Assembly (NCBI GenBank): GCA_019455245.1
Contig: JACFMR010000008.1
Span: 61,668-125,667 of the forward strand
From: Opitutaceae bacterium
GTDB lineage: Bacteria > Verrucomicrobiota > Verrucomicrobiia > Opitutales > Opitutaceae
Length of the DNA stretch: 64,000 bases
Reading direction: 5' to 3'
Position 1 is the stretch's first letter; each line of letters opens with the position of its first letter. The position numbers and the translations under genes were made by a program. Below the pieces are notes generated by a model. That model ran no database searches. It was not told the DNA's origin and saw only the letters and a program-made list of their open reading frames with translations. Of the stretch, positions 1 through 8,071 are shown one piece after another.

Positions 1-498
1 TTCGCGCACGGTGGTGGCGAGATACTTGATGACGCTGCCGTAGCCGGGGCAGTGGTCGGTGACGGGCAGGTCGTTGTCGATGGTCTTGGGCACGCCGATG
101 ACACGGAGTTCGTAGCCCTGTTCGCCGGCGAGCTTGGAGATCTTGTCGGCGGTGTCCTGCGAATCGTTGCCGCCGATGTAGAAGAAGTAGCGGATGTTGT
201 GGGCCTTGAAGACCTCGAGGACGCGCTCGTAATCCTGCTGTTTCTTGAGCTTGAAGCGGCAGGTGCCGAGGGCGGCGCCGGGCGTGTGCTTGAGGGCGCG
301 GATCTGCTGCTGCGACTCGGAGGCGAGGTCGATGAAGTCCTCGTTGAGGATGCCGAGCACGCCGTTGAGCGCACCGTAGATCTCCTCGACGCATTCGTGG
401 TTAAGGGCTTCGGCAACGATGCCCGCCACGCTGGCGTTGATAACGGAAGTGGGGCCGCCGGATTGGCCCACCAAGACATTTCCTACGAGTTCAGCCAT
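1..498 (-). CDS. pfp: PPi-dependent 6-phosphofructokinase, partial (3' end beyond window)
   Basis: N-terminal 166 residues of a phosphofructokinase, which phosphorylates fructose 6-phosphate in cytoplasmic glycolysis. The glycine-rich start GQSGGPTSVINAS is the nucleotide/PPi-site loop. Two signatures point to pyrophosphate rather than ATP as donor: GGNDSQDT near residue 120, where an Asp replaces the Gly of ATP enzymes, and PKTIDND near residue 145, where Lys replaces the Gly of PGTIDND. The ATG at 498 directly precedes the conserved AELVGNVLVGQSGGP start. The gene runs off the left edge, so the C-terminal half cannot be judged. The 166 bp upstream, before purB ends, hold no gene. Confidence 0.9.
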   Translation of the reverse strand, partial: MAELVGNVLVGQSGGPTSVINASVAGIVAEALNHECVEEIYGALNGVLGILNEDFIDLASESQQQIRALKHTPGAALGTCRFKLKKQQDYERVLEVFKAHNIRYFFYIGGNDSQDTADKISKLAGEQGYELRVIGVPKTIDNDLPVTDHCPGYGSVIKYLATTVRE

Positions 499-664
499 GA
501 GAGTATTGAGAAAAGGATTGAAGAGAACGTGAGGGGTGAAGGTGGCGCAGCGCGACCAAGGCTGGCAAACCCAATTTTCAAACCGCGCGCCGACGCAGGA
601 AACGGGGGTGGTTTTTATGCCAAAACCGGGGGCGCCGCGTCATGAGCGATCCCCCCTGACGGCG

Positions 665-2110
665 TCAGAGCAACCGGCCCGGCTGGTAGTCGGCGGCGCC
701 CTTGTGGCGTTTGGCGAGCGGGCGCACTTCCTCGACGAAGGCATCGACCTGATGCGGGGCGGCGCCGACGAAGCGGTGGCTTTCGGCGAGGATGCCCTGC
801 AGCGTGCGTTTGCCGAGGCCGATGCGCTTGTCGCCGGCGAGGCGGCCGAGCAGGTCGGCGTCGCCGCCGCTGCGCAGGGCCTTGGCCGCGGCGAGCGCGT
901 GCTCCTTGATGGCCTCGTGGGCGGTTTCGCGACCGGCGCCGTGTTTGACGGCTTCCATGAGGATGGTGGTGGTGGCGAGGAAGGGCAGGTTGCGCTCGTT
1001 TTCGGCGGCGATGGCGGCGGGGAAAACGTCCATCTGGCGCAGCACGGTGAGCCAGGTTTCCATGAGGCCGTCGAGGGCGTAGAAGGCGTCGGGCAGCGCG
1101 ACGCGGCGCACGACGGAGCAGGAGACGTCGCCTTCGTTCCACTGGTGGCCGGCGAGACCGGCGGTCATGGTCACGTAACCACTGAGAATGGTGGTGAAGC
1201 CGCAGATGCGTTCGCAGTTGCGGGCGTTCATCTTGTGCGGCATGGCGGACGAGCCGACCTGGCCCTTTTGGAAACCTTCGGTGAGCAGGCCTTGGCCGGC
1301 CATGAGGCGGAGCGTGGTGGCGAAGCTGGCGGCGGCGGCGGCGATCTGGTGCAGCGCGGTGACGACCTCGAAGTCGAGGCTGCGCGGATAAACCTGGCCG
1401 ACGGCGGCGAGCGAGGCGCGGAAACCGAGGTGCTTGAGGATGCGGCGTTCGAGCTGGTCGACCTTGCCGGTGTCGCCGCCGAGGAGGGTGAGCTGGTCGA
1501 GCTGGGTGCCGACGGCGCCCTTCAGGCCGCGCACGGGATAGCGTTCGATGAGTTCGCCGAGGCGGGCGAAGGCAATCTGCAGTTCCTGGCCGAACATCGC
1601 GAGGCGCTTGCCGAGCGTGGTGGGCTGAGCGGGCACGTTGTGCGTGCGACCGGTGATCATCAGGTCGCGGTGGGCCGCGGATTGGTCGGCGAGGGCGAGC
1701 AGCGCGGCGGCGGCCTTGAACTGCACGACCTTGAGCGAACGGTGAATCTGCAGCTGCTCGACGTTTTCGGTCAGATCGCGGCTGGTGAGCCCGAGGTGGA
1801 TGAACTGGCGCTGGGCGAGATCGGAAAACTCCTCGATGCGCGCCTTCACGTCGTGCAGGGTCACGCGTTCGCGGGCGTCGATGGAGGCGAGGTCGATCTT
1901 GGCCTTCACTTTCTCGTAGTCCTTGATCGCCTCGGCGGGGATCGGCACGCCGAGGTCGCGCTGGGCTTTCATGACGGCGATCCAGAAATCGCGTTCCAGA
2001 GCCACGCGGCCGGTGGGCGACCAGATGGCCTTGATGGCGGGCGAGGCGTAGCGCTCGGCGAGGACGTTGGTGATGGGCGAGGTTTCGTTCACGGCAGGCG
2101 GGACAGCCAA
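665..2110 (-). CDS. purB: Adenylosuccinate lyase
   Basis: Catalyses two fumarate-releasing steps of purine synthesis: SAICAR to AICAR and adenylosuccinate to AMP. The 481-residue length fits the longer, eukaryote-like branch of the fumarase/aspartase superfamily. Visible landmarks are TSRD near 109, the TGRTHNVPAQPTT segment near 153-165 with the catalytic-base region His, and the superfamily signature GSSAMPHKMNARNCE at about 286-300, whose flexible Ser loop closes over substrate. The start at 2110 gives a short MAVPPAV leader before the conserved NETSPITNVLAERYAS; no clear ribosome binding site distinguishes it. It is followed after 166 bp by the phosphofructokinase gene on the same strand. 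Confidence 0.96.
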   Translation of the reverse strand: MAVPPAVNETSPITNVLAERYASPAIKAIWSPTGRVALERDFWIAVMKAQRDLGVPIPAEAIKDYEKVKAKIDLASIDARERVTLHDVKARIEEFSDLAQRQFIHLGLTSRDLTENVEQLQIHRSLKVVQFKAAAALLALADQSAAHRDLMITGRTHNVPAQPTTLGKRLAMFGQELQIAFARLGELIERYPVRGLKGAVGTQLDQLTLLGGDTGKVDQLERRILKHLGFRASLAAVGQVYPRSLDFEVVTALHQIAAAAASFATTLRLMAGQGLLTEGFQKGQVGSSAMPHKMNARNCERICGFTTILSGYVTMTAGLAGHQWNEGDVSCSVVRRVALPDAFYALDGLMETWLTVLRQMDVFPAAIAAENERNLPFLATTTILMEAVKHGAGRETAHEAIKEHALAAAKALRSGGDADLLGRLAGDKRIGLGKRTLQGILAESHRFVGAAPHQVDAFVEEVRPLAKRHKGAADYQPGRLL

Positions 2111-2155
2111 GCAACCGCGCGGGCGGTTGCCAATGGCAAAGGCGGGTCAGTTTTT

Positions 2156-2202
2156 GTAGCCGGGGGCGATGACCCCGGTCCGGCCTCATCGAGGCCGGCT
2201 AC
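2156..2202. repeat. GTAG-bounded double hairpin (REP/BIME-like), copy A1
   Basis: A 47-bp element begins GTAG and ends CTAC. Inside are two hairpins: CCGGGG/CCCCGG with a 7-nt loop, then CCGGCCTC/GAGGCCGG with an ATC loop. This is the layout of two inverted REP units (a BIME). It fills the gap between the start of purB and the stop of ppnP. A near-identical element lies at 60709-60754. Confidence 0.8.
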
Positions 2203-2209
2203 AGCGGGC

Positions 2210-2536
2210 TCAGAGGAAGGAGCAGATGTATTCGCAGAGGCCGTCGGCCACAGCGATGGTGAAGCCGGAATTGGCGGGGACCTCGAAGGCCGTGCCGGCG
2301 GCGTGGGTTTGGGTGGCGGTGGAACCGTCAAGCGTCACGCGGCAGGTGCCGGCGACGATTTCCATGCGCTCGGCGGCGGCGGTGGAAAAATGATATTCGC
2401 CGGGCCGGATGAGGCCGAGGGTCTTTTTGGCGCCGCCGGGCAACAGCACGGTGTGGCTCACGACGTTGCCGTCGAAATAGATGTTGGCCTTGGTATGGAC
2501 GGTCACGCCGTCGAACTGGGTGGGGAGGGAGGACAT
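2210..2536 (-). CDS. ppnP: Pyrimidine/purine nucleoside phosphorylase (cupin, PpnP)
   Basis: A 108-residue single-domain cupin of the PpnP (UPF0345) family, which phosphorolyses several nucleosides to base and ribose 1-phosphate. Family features seen are ANIYFDGNVVSHTVLLPGG, KTLGLIRPGEYHF and the C-terminal EVPANSGFTIAVADGLCEYICSFL stretch. An upstream in-frame ATG at 2647 would add 37 unrelated residues and run through a palindromic repeat, so the ATG at 2536 (MSSLPTQFDGV) is chosen; this length is close to the roughly 95 residues usual for the family. It lies between purB and holA on the same strand, separated from both by repeat elements. Confidence 0.92.
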   Translation of the reverse strand: MSSLPTQFDGVTVHTKANIYFDGNVVSHTVLLPGGAKKTLGLIRPGEYHFSTAAAERMEIVAGTCRVTLDGSTATQTHAAGTAFEVPANSGFTIAVADGLCEYICSFL

Positions 2537-2600
2537 CGGGCGACCAATGCAGCCGATGCCCCGTCCGGGCGCAAGGCCGGCGATTGTCATGCGATTGGTT

Positions 2601-2677
2601 GTAGGGCGGGATCGCCTGATCCCGCCGATCCAAGTGCATGCTGGCATTCATGGCGGGGTCAGGCGACCCCGCCCTAC
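2601..2677. repeat. GTAG-bounded inverted pair of hairpins (REP/BIME-like), copy B
   Basis: GTAG starts the element and CTAC ends it 77 bp later. The left hairpin is GGCGGGAT/ATCCCGCC with loop CGCCTG; the right is GGCGGGGT/ACCCCGCC with loop CAGGCG. About 25 bp of plain sequence lies between them. The element occupies the gap between ppnP and holA and ends 4 bp from the holA stop codon. Confidence 0.8.
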
Positions 2678-2681
2678 ATCA

Positions 2682-3776
2682 TCACGCGGCGGTCGAGAGA
2701 CACCGGGTGACCATCTCGCGCAGGACCTCCTCCTGTTCGCGGGGCCGGGTGATCAGTTCCTCAAACGCGCGGATGAACTCCTGCTGATTGTCGATCAACC
2801 GGCGCAGGGTGGGCAGCTTGGCGCTGCCGGCGAGTTTGCCGACATACCAGGCGTTTTGGCTGAAGAGATTGAACGAGCTTTTCTCGCCGGTGGCCTCGCC
2901 GAATTTTCCGGCGTAAACCTCGGCGGCCTGCGGCAGGCCGTTGAGTCCGCGCGGACCGACCCGCACCAGGCCGGCATCGGTCAGGGCGCGCACCTGGATG
3001 AGGATGCGGTTGCGGTTTTGCAGGGCGCTGATCACCGGCCGCGAATCGCCCCCGGCGAAGAAGTGGCGCTGCAGGGCGGCGAGCGTCCAGCGCAGGTCGC
3101 CGCTGAAGAACGCTTCGGCGGTCTCGAAAAAATCGCCCTCGGCGGCGTTGGGCGAGAGTTCGGCCACGTGGGCTTCCTCGATGGCCGCGCCCTCGTCCAC
3201 GAAGGTGGCGAGCTTGCGGACCTCCTCGACGAGCAACCGGGTGTTGCCGCCGATCTTGGCGAGGAGCAGCCGCACGGCGTCGGGCGTGAGGGTGACGCCG
3301 AGGCTGCGGGCCTCGGCCAGCACGACGCCCTCAAGGGCATCGCCATCGTCGCCGCCGACGAGGGTGAAGTCGGCGTTTTTCTCGCACCACTTGGGGAACG
3401 AGCGGCGGCGGTCCACCGGCGCGGCGGTGATGAGCACGGCGGTGTCGGAGGGATTGAGCGCGGCGAGCAGCTGCTGCAGATCCTCGACGAGCTTGAGCGT
3501 ACCGTCGGCGCGGCCGGTGACGGTGTCGGCGAGAAAGTTCACGTCCTTGAGCCAGACGACGCGTTTGCCGCCGAACATGGAAACGGTCTGCACGCTGTCG
3601 CGAAACCGGTTGATGGCGGCCTCGACCTCGCCGACGTTGTTGGCGAACCCGCTGAGGATTTCGCGGGAAAACTCATCCTCCACCTCGCGGGCGAGCGCGG
3701 CGAAGCGCTCCTTGCCGAGCCGGTCGACGAGAAAGTCGTCGGCGCCGCAGATGAAGGTGAAGGTCGGTTCGGGCAT
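2682..3776 (-). CDS. holA: DNA polymerase III subunit delta
   Basis: The delta subunit opens the beta sliding clamp as part of the clamp loader. The 364-residue protein starts MPEPTFTFICGADDFLVDRLGKE, the family's N-terminal strand-loop, and continues with VSMFGGKRVVWLKDVNFL and LLLAKIGGNTRLLVEEVRKLATF, hallmark segments of HolA domains I and II, followed by the helical collar domain (FFSGDLRWTLAALQRHFFAGGD). The ATG at 3776 is chosen; the longer frame to 3950 adds low-complexity residues with no similarity. No neighbouring replication gene is present, so the call rests on the protein alone. Confidence 0.93.
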   Translation of the reverse strand: MPEPTFTFICGADDFLVDRLGKERFAALAREVEDEFSREILSGFANNVGEVEAAINRFRDSVQTVSMFGGKRVVWLKDVNFLADTVTGRADGTLKLVEDLQQLLAALNPSDTAVLITAAPVDRRRSFPKWCEKNADFTLVGGDDGDALEGVVLAEARSLGVTLTPDAVRLLLAKIGGNTRLLVEEVRKLATFVDEGAAIEEAHVAELSPNAAEGDFFETAEAFFSGDLRWTLAALQRHFFAGGDSRPVISALQNRNRILIQVRALTDAGLVRVGPRGLNGLPQAAEVYAGKFGEATGEKSSFNLFSQNAWYVGKLAGSAKLPTLRRLIDNQQEFIRAFEELITRPREQEEVLREMVTRCLSTAA

Positions 3777-4074
3777 GGCGCGGCCTATTCCGCACCAACC
3801 GCGCGGGTGGCGCACGCAAAAACTGTCCGGATGGCCGGCCGGACGATGTGCACCCGCAAGTCCGACGTGCCGGCGGCCGGCGCAACCAATTTGGGCACAA
3901 CGGTTTTGACCGTGGCCGGATGGCGGTGCTTTTCGGTTGGCCAGCGGCATGGCGATGCGCGACCTGACGGACGGGGCTGCCGAATCGTGGCGTCATGACT
4001 TGCTTTGGAAACGGTTTCGCAGACGCTGGGGCCCCAAAAATCGTCCCGGACTTTCGCGGACCGCGCCTTTGCCC

Positions 4075-6063
4075 ATGAACAATTTTCGTCAGCTGCATCG
4101 TCTCGTCGCCACCCGGTTGGGTGGTGTGGTTTTGTTTGTCCTGCTGTTTATGGCGCTCTCGCTGCTGATGCGCGTGGCCTTGCTGATCGAGTGTGCGGGC
4201 GAGGCGGCGTGGAACGCCAGTTTGGCCGCGTCCTTTTTCTGGGGACTGATATTTGATGTGGTGACGGCCGGGTTGTTTGCCATGCCCCTCACGCTGGTCC
4301 TGACGCTGCTGCCCGCCGGTTGGTTTGAACGCCGCCGGGGCCGGGTGTTGATGCACGTGGCGGGGTTGGGCATCACCGCCGGACTGTTGTTCATCGCGGT
4401 GGCGGAGTGGACGTTTTGGGATGAGTTCTCGGTGCGGTTCAACTTCATCGCCGTGGACTATCTGGTCTACACGACGGAGGTCGTCGCCAACATCCGCGAA
4501 TCCTACAACCTGCCGGTGATCCTGGGCGGCATCGCGGTGGCGGCGTTGTTGATTTACGGTCTGCTGATCAGGTCCGGATTGGTGGCGGTCTGGATGTCGT
4601 CGGCCCGGGCGCCGTGGTCGCGCCGTTGGCGCGCGGGGGCGGTCTGGTTGGTGGTGCCGCTGGTCGCGGGCCTCTTGCTCGACTCGCGGCATCTGCCGGA
4701 GTTTCGCAACGATCACAACCGGGAGCTGGCGAAGAACGGCCCCTGGTCGTTCTTCGCGGCGTTCCGGCACAACGAGCTGGATTACGCGACGTTTTACCCG
4801 GCTTTGCCCGTGGGCGAGGCGTTCGCCCGGTTGCGGCAGGAGCTGTTCGCCGACGGGGCGGTGCCGTTGAACGACAATCCGCACGATACGTTGCGCATGA
4901 TCCGCAACCCCGGCCCGGAGCTCCGGCCTAACATCATCCAGATCACGGTGGAAAGTCTCGGCACGGAATTCCTGGGCTACTTCAACCCGGAATCAAAGCT
5001 CACCCCGGAGCTCGATGCGCTGATACCCCGCAGCCTGGTGTTCGAGCAGGTGTATGCGACCGGCACCCGCACGGTGCGGGGCATGGAGGCGACGGTGCTT
5101 TCGCTGCCGCCGACCCCGGGCCGGTCGATCGTGAAACGCCCGCGCCACGGCAACCTGTTTTCCTTCGGCAGCGTGCTGCGCAGCCGGGGCTACGACACCG
5201 CGTTCATCTACAGCGGATTCGGTTATTTCGACAACATGAACGCGTTCTTCGGCAACAACGGCTACCGGGTGGTGGACCGTGCGAGTGTGGCCGACGAAGA
5301 CATCACCTTCGCCAACGCCTGGGGCGCCTGCGACGAGGATCTCTACAACTGGACCTTGCGCGAGGCCGACCGCAGCGCGCGCGAGGGCAAGCCGTTTCAT
5401 CATTTCGTGATGACCACGTCGAACCACCGGCCGTTCACCTTCCCCGAGGGGCGCATCGACCTGCCCTCGAAGGAATCGGGCCGCGCCGGCGCGGTGAAAT
5501 ACACCGACTACGCCATCGGCAAGTTTCTGCGCGACGCCGCGCAGCGGCCGTGGTTCAAGAACACGATTTTTGTGATCGTGGCCGACCATTGCGCGGAGTC
5601 AGCCGGTCGCACGGAGCTGCCGGTGCACAATTATCACATTCCCCTGATCATCTACGCGCCCGGCGGGCAGATCAAACCGGGCCGGGTTTCGACGCTGATG
5701 AGCCAGATCGACCTGCCGCCTACGCTGCTCGGACTGCTGAACTGGAGCTACCCCAGCCGGTTCTACGGCCGGGATGTGCGCAACACCCGCCTGCCGCCGC
5801 GGGCCTTCGTCGGCAATTACCAGCGGCTCGGGCTGCTGCGGGACAACGTCCTCACGATCCTGAAACCCGTGCGGCAGGACAGCCAATACGCCGTTGATCC
5901 GCACCAGCCGACGGACCGCCCGGAGGAGGCCGCCGTGCCGGAATTGCTCAAGGACACGATCGCGGCCTACCAGACCGCCTCCTACCTTTACGCCACCAAC
6001 ACCTACACCGCGTTGACCCCCGAGGAGTTCGCCCGGCATGAATCCGACCGGACCGCGCCGTGA
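4075..6063 (+). CDS. LTA synthase-family (sulfatase fold) membrane transferase
   Basis: A 662-residue inner-membrane enzyme. Residues 1-200 hold about five hydrophobic helices; from about 285 a periplasmic alkaline-phosphatase/sulfatase domain follows. Active-site landmarks are ITVESLG (metal-binding Glu near 293), YATGTRTVRGMEA (the nucleophilic Thr region near 331-333), TTSNHRPF (His near 451) and VADHCAES (Asp504-His505). This family moves phosphoglycerol or phosphoethanolamine from phospholipid to envelope glycans. In a Gram-negative cell the acceptor may be periplasmic glucan, lipid A or another glycolipid; the sequence does not decide. The PAP2 phosphatase 65 bp downstream may process its lipid product or substrate. 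Start chosen at MNNFRQLHR; the upstream extension is not membrane-like. Confidence 0.85.
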   Translation: MNNFRQLHRLVATRLGGVVLFVLLFMALSLLMRVALLIECAGEAAWNASLAASFFWGLIFDVVTAGLFAMPLTLVLTLLPAGWFERRRGRVLMHVAGLGITAGLLFIAVAEWTFWDEFSVRFNFIAVDYLVYTTEVVANIRESYNLPVILGGIAVAALLIYGLLIRSGLVAVWMSSARAPWSRRWRAGAVWLVVPLVAGLLLDSRHLPEFRNDHNRELAKNGPWSFFAAFRHNELDYATFYPALPVGEAFARLRQELFADGAVPLNDNPHDTLRMIRNPGPELRPNIIQITVESLGTEFLGYFNPESKLTPELDALIPRSLVFEQVYATGTRTVRGMEATVLSLPPTPGRSIVKRPRHGNLFSFGSVLRSRGYDTAFIYSGFGYFDNMNAFFGNNGYRVVDRASVADEDITFANAWGACDEDLYNWTLREADRSAREGKPFHHFVMTTSNHRPFTFPEGRIDLPSKESGRAGAVKYTDYAIGKFLRDAAQRPWFKNTIFVIVADHCAESAGRTELPVHNYHIPLIIYAPGGQIKPGRVSTLMSQIDLPPTLLGLLNWSYPSRFYGRDVRNTRLPPRAFVGNYQRLGLLRDNVLTILKPVRQDSQYAVDPHQPTDRPEEAAVPELLKDTIAAYQTASYLYATNTYTALTPEEFARHESDRTAP

Positions 6064-6128
6064 ACCGGACGCCTGGATTCGGGGCGTGACGGCGGGCGCG
6101 GGTTTGTTTTGTTCAGGCGCGACCCACC

Positions 6129-6851
6129 ATGAATGATTCCGCCCGAGTCCGCGCCCCATGGCGCATCGACCGCACCCTGTATCCCGTCCTGGGTTTGCTG
6201 GCGGTGCTGTTTGTGATTTTTGAATACACCGGCCTCGACCTGTGGGTGCAGGATCACTGCTACGATTTTGCCAGGGGGGCCTGGCTGGTGGACGGCCGTG
6301 CGCCCGGGCCGCGGCTCTGGTTCTACACCGGACCGAAGGTGCTGATCATCCTGCTCGGTCTGGCGATCCTCGTGCAGGCCCTGCTGCCGGCCGCGCGCCG
6401 CGCGCGCCTGCCGTTCGGGGCGATCAACCGCCGGCATCTGTGGATTGCATTCCTGACCATTGGTACCGTGCCGTTCGTGATCGGGCAGCTGAAGATGGCG
6501 ACCAACATTTTCTGCCCCTCCGAGATCCGGCGCTACGGCGGCGATGTGCCCTACGTGCGGGTGGTCGAGAGCTATCCGCCGGACGACACGCCGACGCGGC
6601 GCGGCGACTGTTTCCCGGCCGGGCATGCCAGCGGCGGCTTCGCCCTGCTGGCGCTGATGGGATTGGCGCGCACGCGGCGCGGCCAGCAGATCGCGCTGGG
6701 CATTGCCATGGCGGCGGGTTGGAGCATGGGCATTTACCAAATGCTGAAGGGTTCGCATTATCTCAGCCACACGGTCTTCACCGCTTGTCTGGCTTGGATC
6801 GGTTTCCTGCTGTGGCGCCGGGCGTTCGGCGTGCACCGGGGCGAACCTTGA
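6129..6851 (+). CDS. PAP2-superfamily membrane phosphatase
   Basis: A 240-residue integral membrane protein with about six hydrophobic segments. PAP2 (type 2 phosphatidic acid phosphatase) motifs are present: CFPAGHASGGFALLAL is motif C2 (PSGH-like) and KGSHYLSHTVFTACLAW is motif C3 with its catalytic His. Motif C1, normally KX6RP, reads KMATNIFCP, so the Arg is replaced; CP followed by RRYGG belongs to a recognised PAP2 subgroup. Likely substrates are lipid phosphates or pyrophosphates at the outer face of the inner membrane. It follows the LTA-synthase-like gene on the same strand by 65 bp, so the two are probably co-transcribed; substrate coupling is inference. Confidence 0.85.
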   Translation: MNDSARVRAPWRIDRTLYPVLGLLAVLFVIFEYTGLDLWVQDHCYDFARGAWLVDGRAPGPRLWFYTGPKVLIILLGLAILVQALLPAARRARLPFGAINRRHLWIAFLTIGTVPFVIGQLKMATNIFCPSEIRRYGGDVPYVRVVESYPPDDTPTRRGDCFPAGHASGGFALLALMGLARTRRGQQIALGIAMAAGWSMGIYQMLKGSHYLSHTVFTACLAWIGFLLWRRAFGVHRGEP

Positions 6852-6867
6852 AGCGGGGCGGGCGCAC

Positions 6868-8010
6868 TCAGCGCCGGTCGATCCGGCTGAACAGCCAGAC
6901 CCCGAGGGCGAGCAAGCACAGGTTGGGCAGCCAGTAGAGCAGGTCCGGCCGCAGGTCCGGCCGTTGATCGAACGAGCTGACCATGGCGGTCATGACATGG
7001 TAGCCCAGGGCGATCACCACCGCGACCCCGAGATTGGCCGAGGTTTCGCGGCGCGAGACCTTGATGCCGAGCGGCACCCCGATGAGGGCGAAGGCAAACA
7101 CCACGAGCCCGCCCTGCAGCTTGTCCTGGACGGTCAGTTTCCAACGCAGCCGGTCCAGTTCGCGCCGCGCGGCCCCGTCCGCCGCCGGATCAACGGCGAG
7201 CGCCTCCCACTCGGCCTGCAGTTCGGCGATGGTCATCCATTTCAATTTCTGCTCGACCGGCGTGCGGTTGAACAGCGAATCGAGCGGCAGCCGCGCCTGC
7301 TCGGTGCGGTCGAAGGTGCCGACCAAGGGCGGGGCGGAGAAGTCCTCCGGATCGCGCGGGCGGCGAGATTCCACCTGGGCCTGCTGCAGGGTGAGCAGGA
7401 GTGAGTTGTCGGAAGGTTCGTAGGTGAACCGGCCGGAGGCGGCACGCACCAGGCGCACGACGCGCTGTTCGGCATCGAGCTCCCACAGCCAGAAGTCGCG
7501 GAGGGCATCGCCTTCCTTCGCGCCGATATAAATCACAAAGCCGGGAAAATCGCGGATGAAGGTGCGCGGCACGACGAAGCCGAGCGGGTTGGTCTCCACG
7601 ACCTTGGCGAGTTGCCGCTGATATTCCATCCGGGCGCGGGGCATCGCCTCGAAATTGACATAGAGCGTGGTCAGGGCGCCCAGCACGCCGAGCAGCAGCA
7701 CCGGTCGGGCCACGCGGCCGAGGCTGACGCCCACCGCGCGCATGGCGGTGATCTCGCTGTCGGCGGAGAGCCGGCCCAGCGTCAGGAGAATGCCCGTGAG
7801 GATGCCCATCGGCAGCGCATACGAGATCACGAAGGGCACGAGCAGCAGGAGCAGCTGCACAAAGACCGCCGGGGGCAGCTGGCCGGAGAGCACGTAGCCG
7901 AGCAGGTCGCGGATGGCGTTGCCCAGCATGAGTACGAAACCGAACAGCCCGACCGCGGCCAGGCACGAGCCCAGCACGCTTTTGAAGATGAATCGGTCGA
8001 GCAGGTTCAC
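6868..8010 (-). CDS. LptF/LptG-family LPS export permease
   Basis: A 380-residue permease of the YjgP/YjgQ family, the transmembrane part of the LptB2FG transporter that extracts LPS from the inner membrane. Three N-terminal helices (MNLLDRFIFKSVLGSCLAAVGLFGFVL and following), a periplasmic beta-rich middle (about 120-280) and three C-terminal helices match the family. Diagnostic segments are LPMGILTGILLTLGRLSADSEITAMRAVG near residues 67-95 and LIGVPLGIKVSRRE near 315. The sequence does not separate LptF from LptG. It converges on the PAP2 gene with only 16 bp between stops; its partner is not in the window. Confidence 0.92.
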   Translation of the reverse strand: MNLLDRFIFKSVLGSCLAAVGLFGFVLMLGNAIRDLLGYVLSGQLPPAVFVQLLLLLVPFVISYALPMGILTGILLTLGRLSADSEITAMRAVGVSLGRVARPVLLLGVLGALTTLYVNFEAMPRARMEYQRQLAKVVETNPLGFVVPRTFIRDFPGFVIYIGAKEGDALRDFWLWELDAEQRVVRLVRAASGRFTYEPSDNSLLLTLQQAQVESRRPRDPEDFSAPPLVGTFDRTEQARLPLDSLFNRTPVEQKLKWMTIAELQAEWEALAVDPAADGAARRELDRLRWKLTVQDKLQGGLVVFAFALIGVPLGIKVSRRETSANLGVAVVIALGYHVMTAMVSSFDQRPDLRPDLLYWLPNLCLLALGVWLFSRIDRR

Positions 8011-8071
8011 GGGTGCGCAGCGTTTTTGCAGATGGGCGGCACCCGCACAAGGCGCATTGTGCCGGCGCGGC

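Noticed and set aside
536..2710. Open frame of 724 codons on the plus strand
   Set aside because: It is antisense to purB and ppnP; its product is a Gly/Ala/Glu-biased sequence typical of the complement of GC-rich coding DNA.
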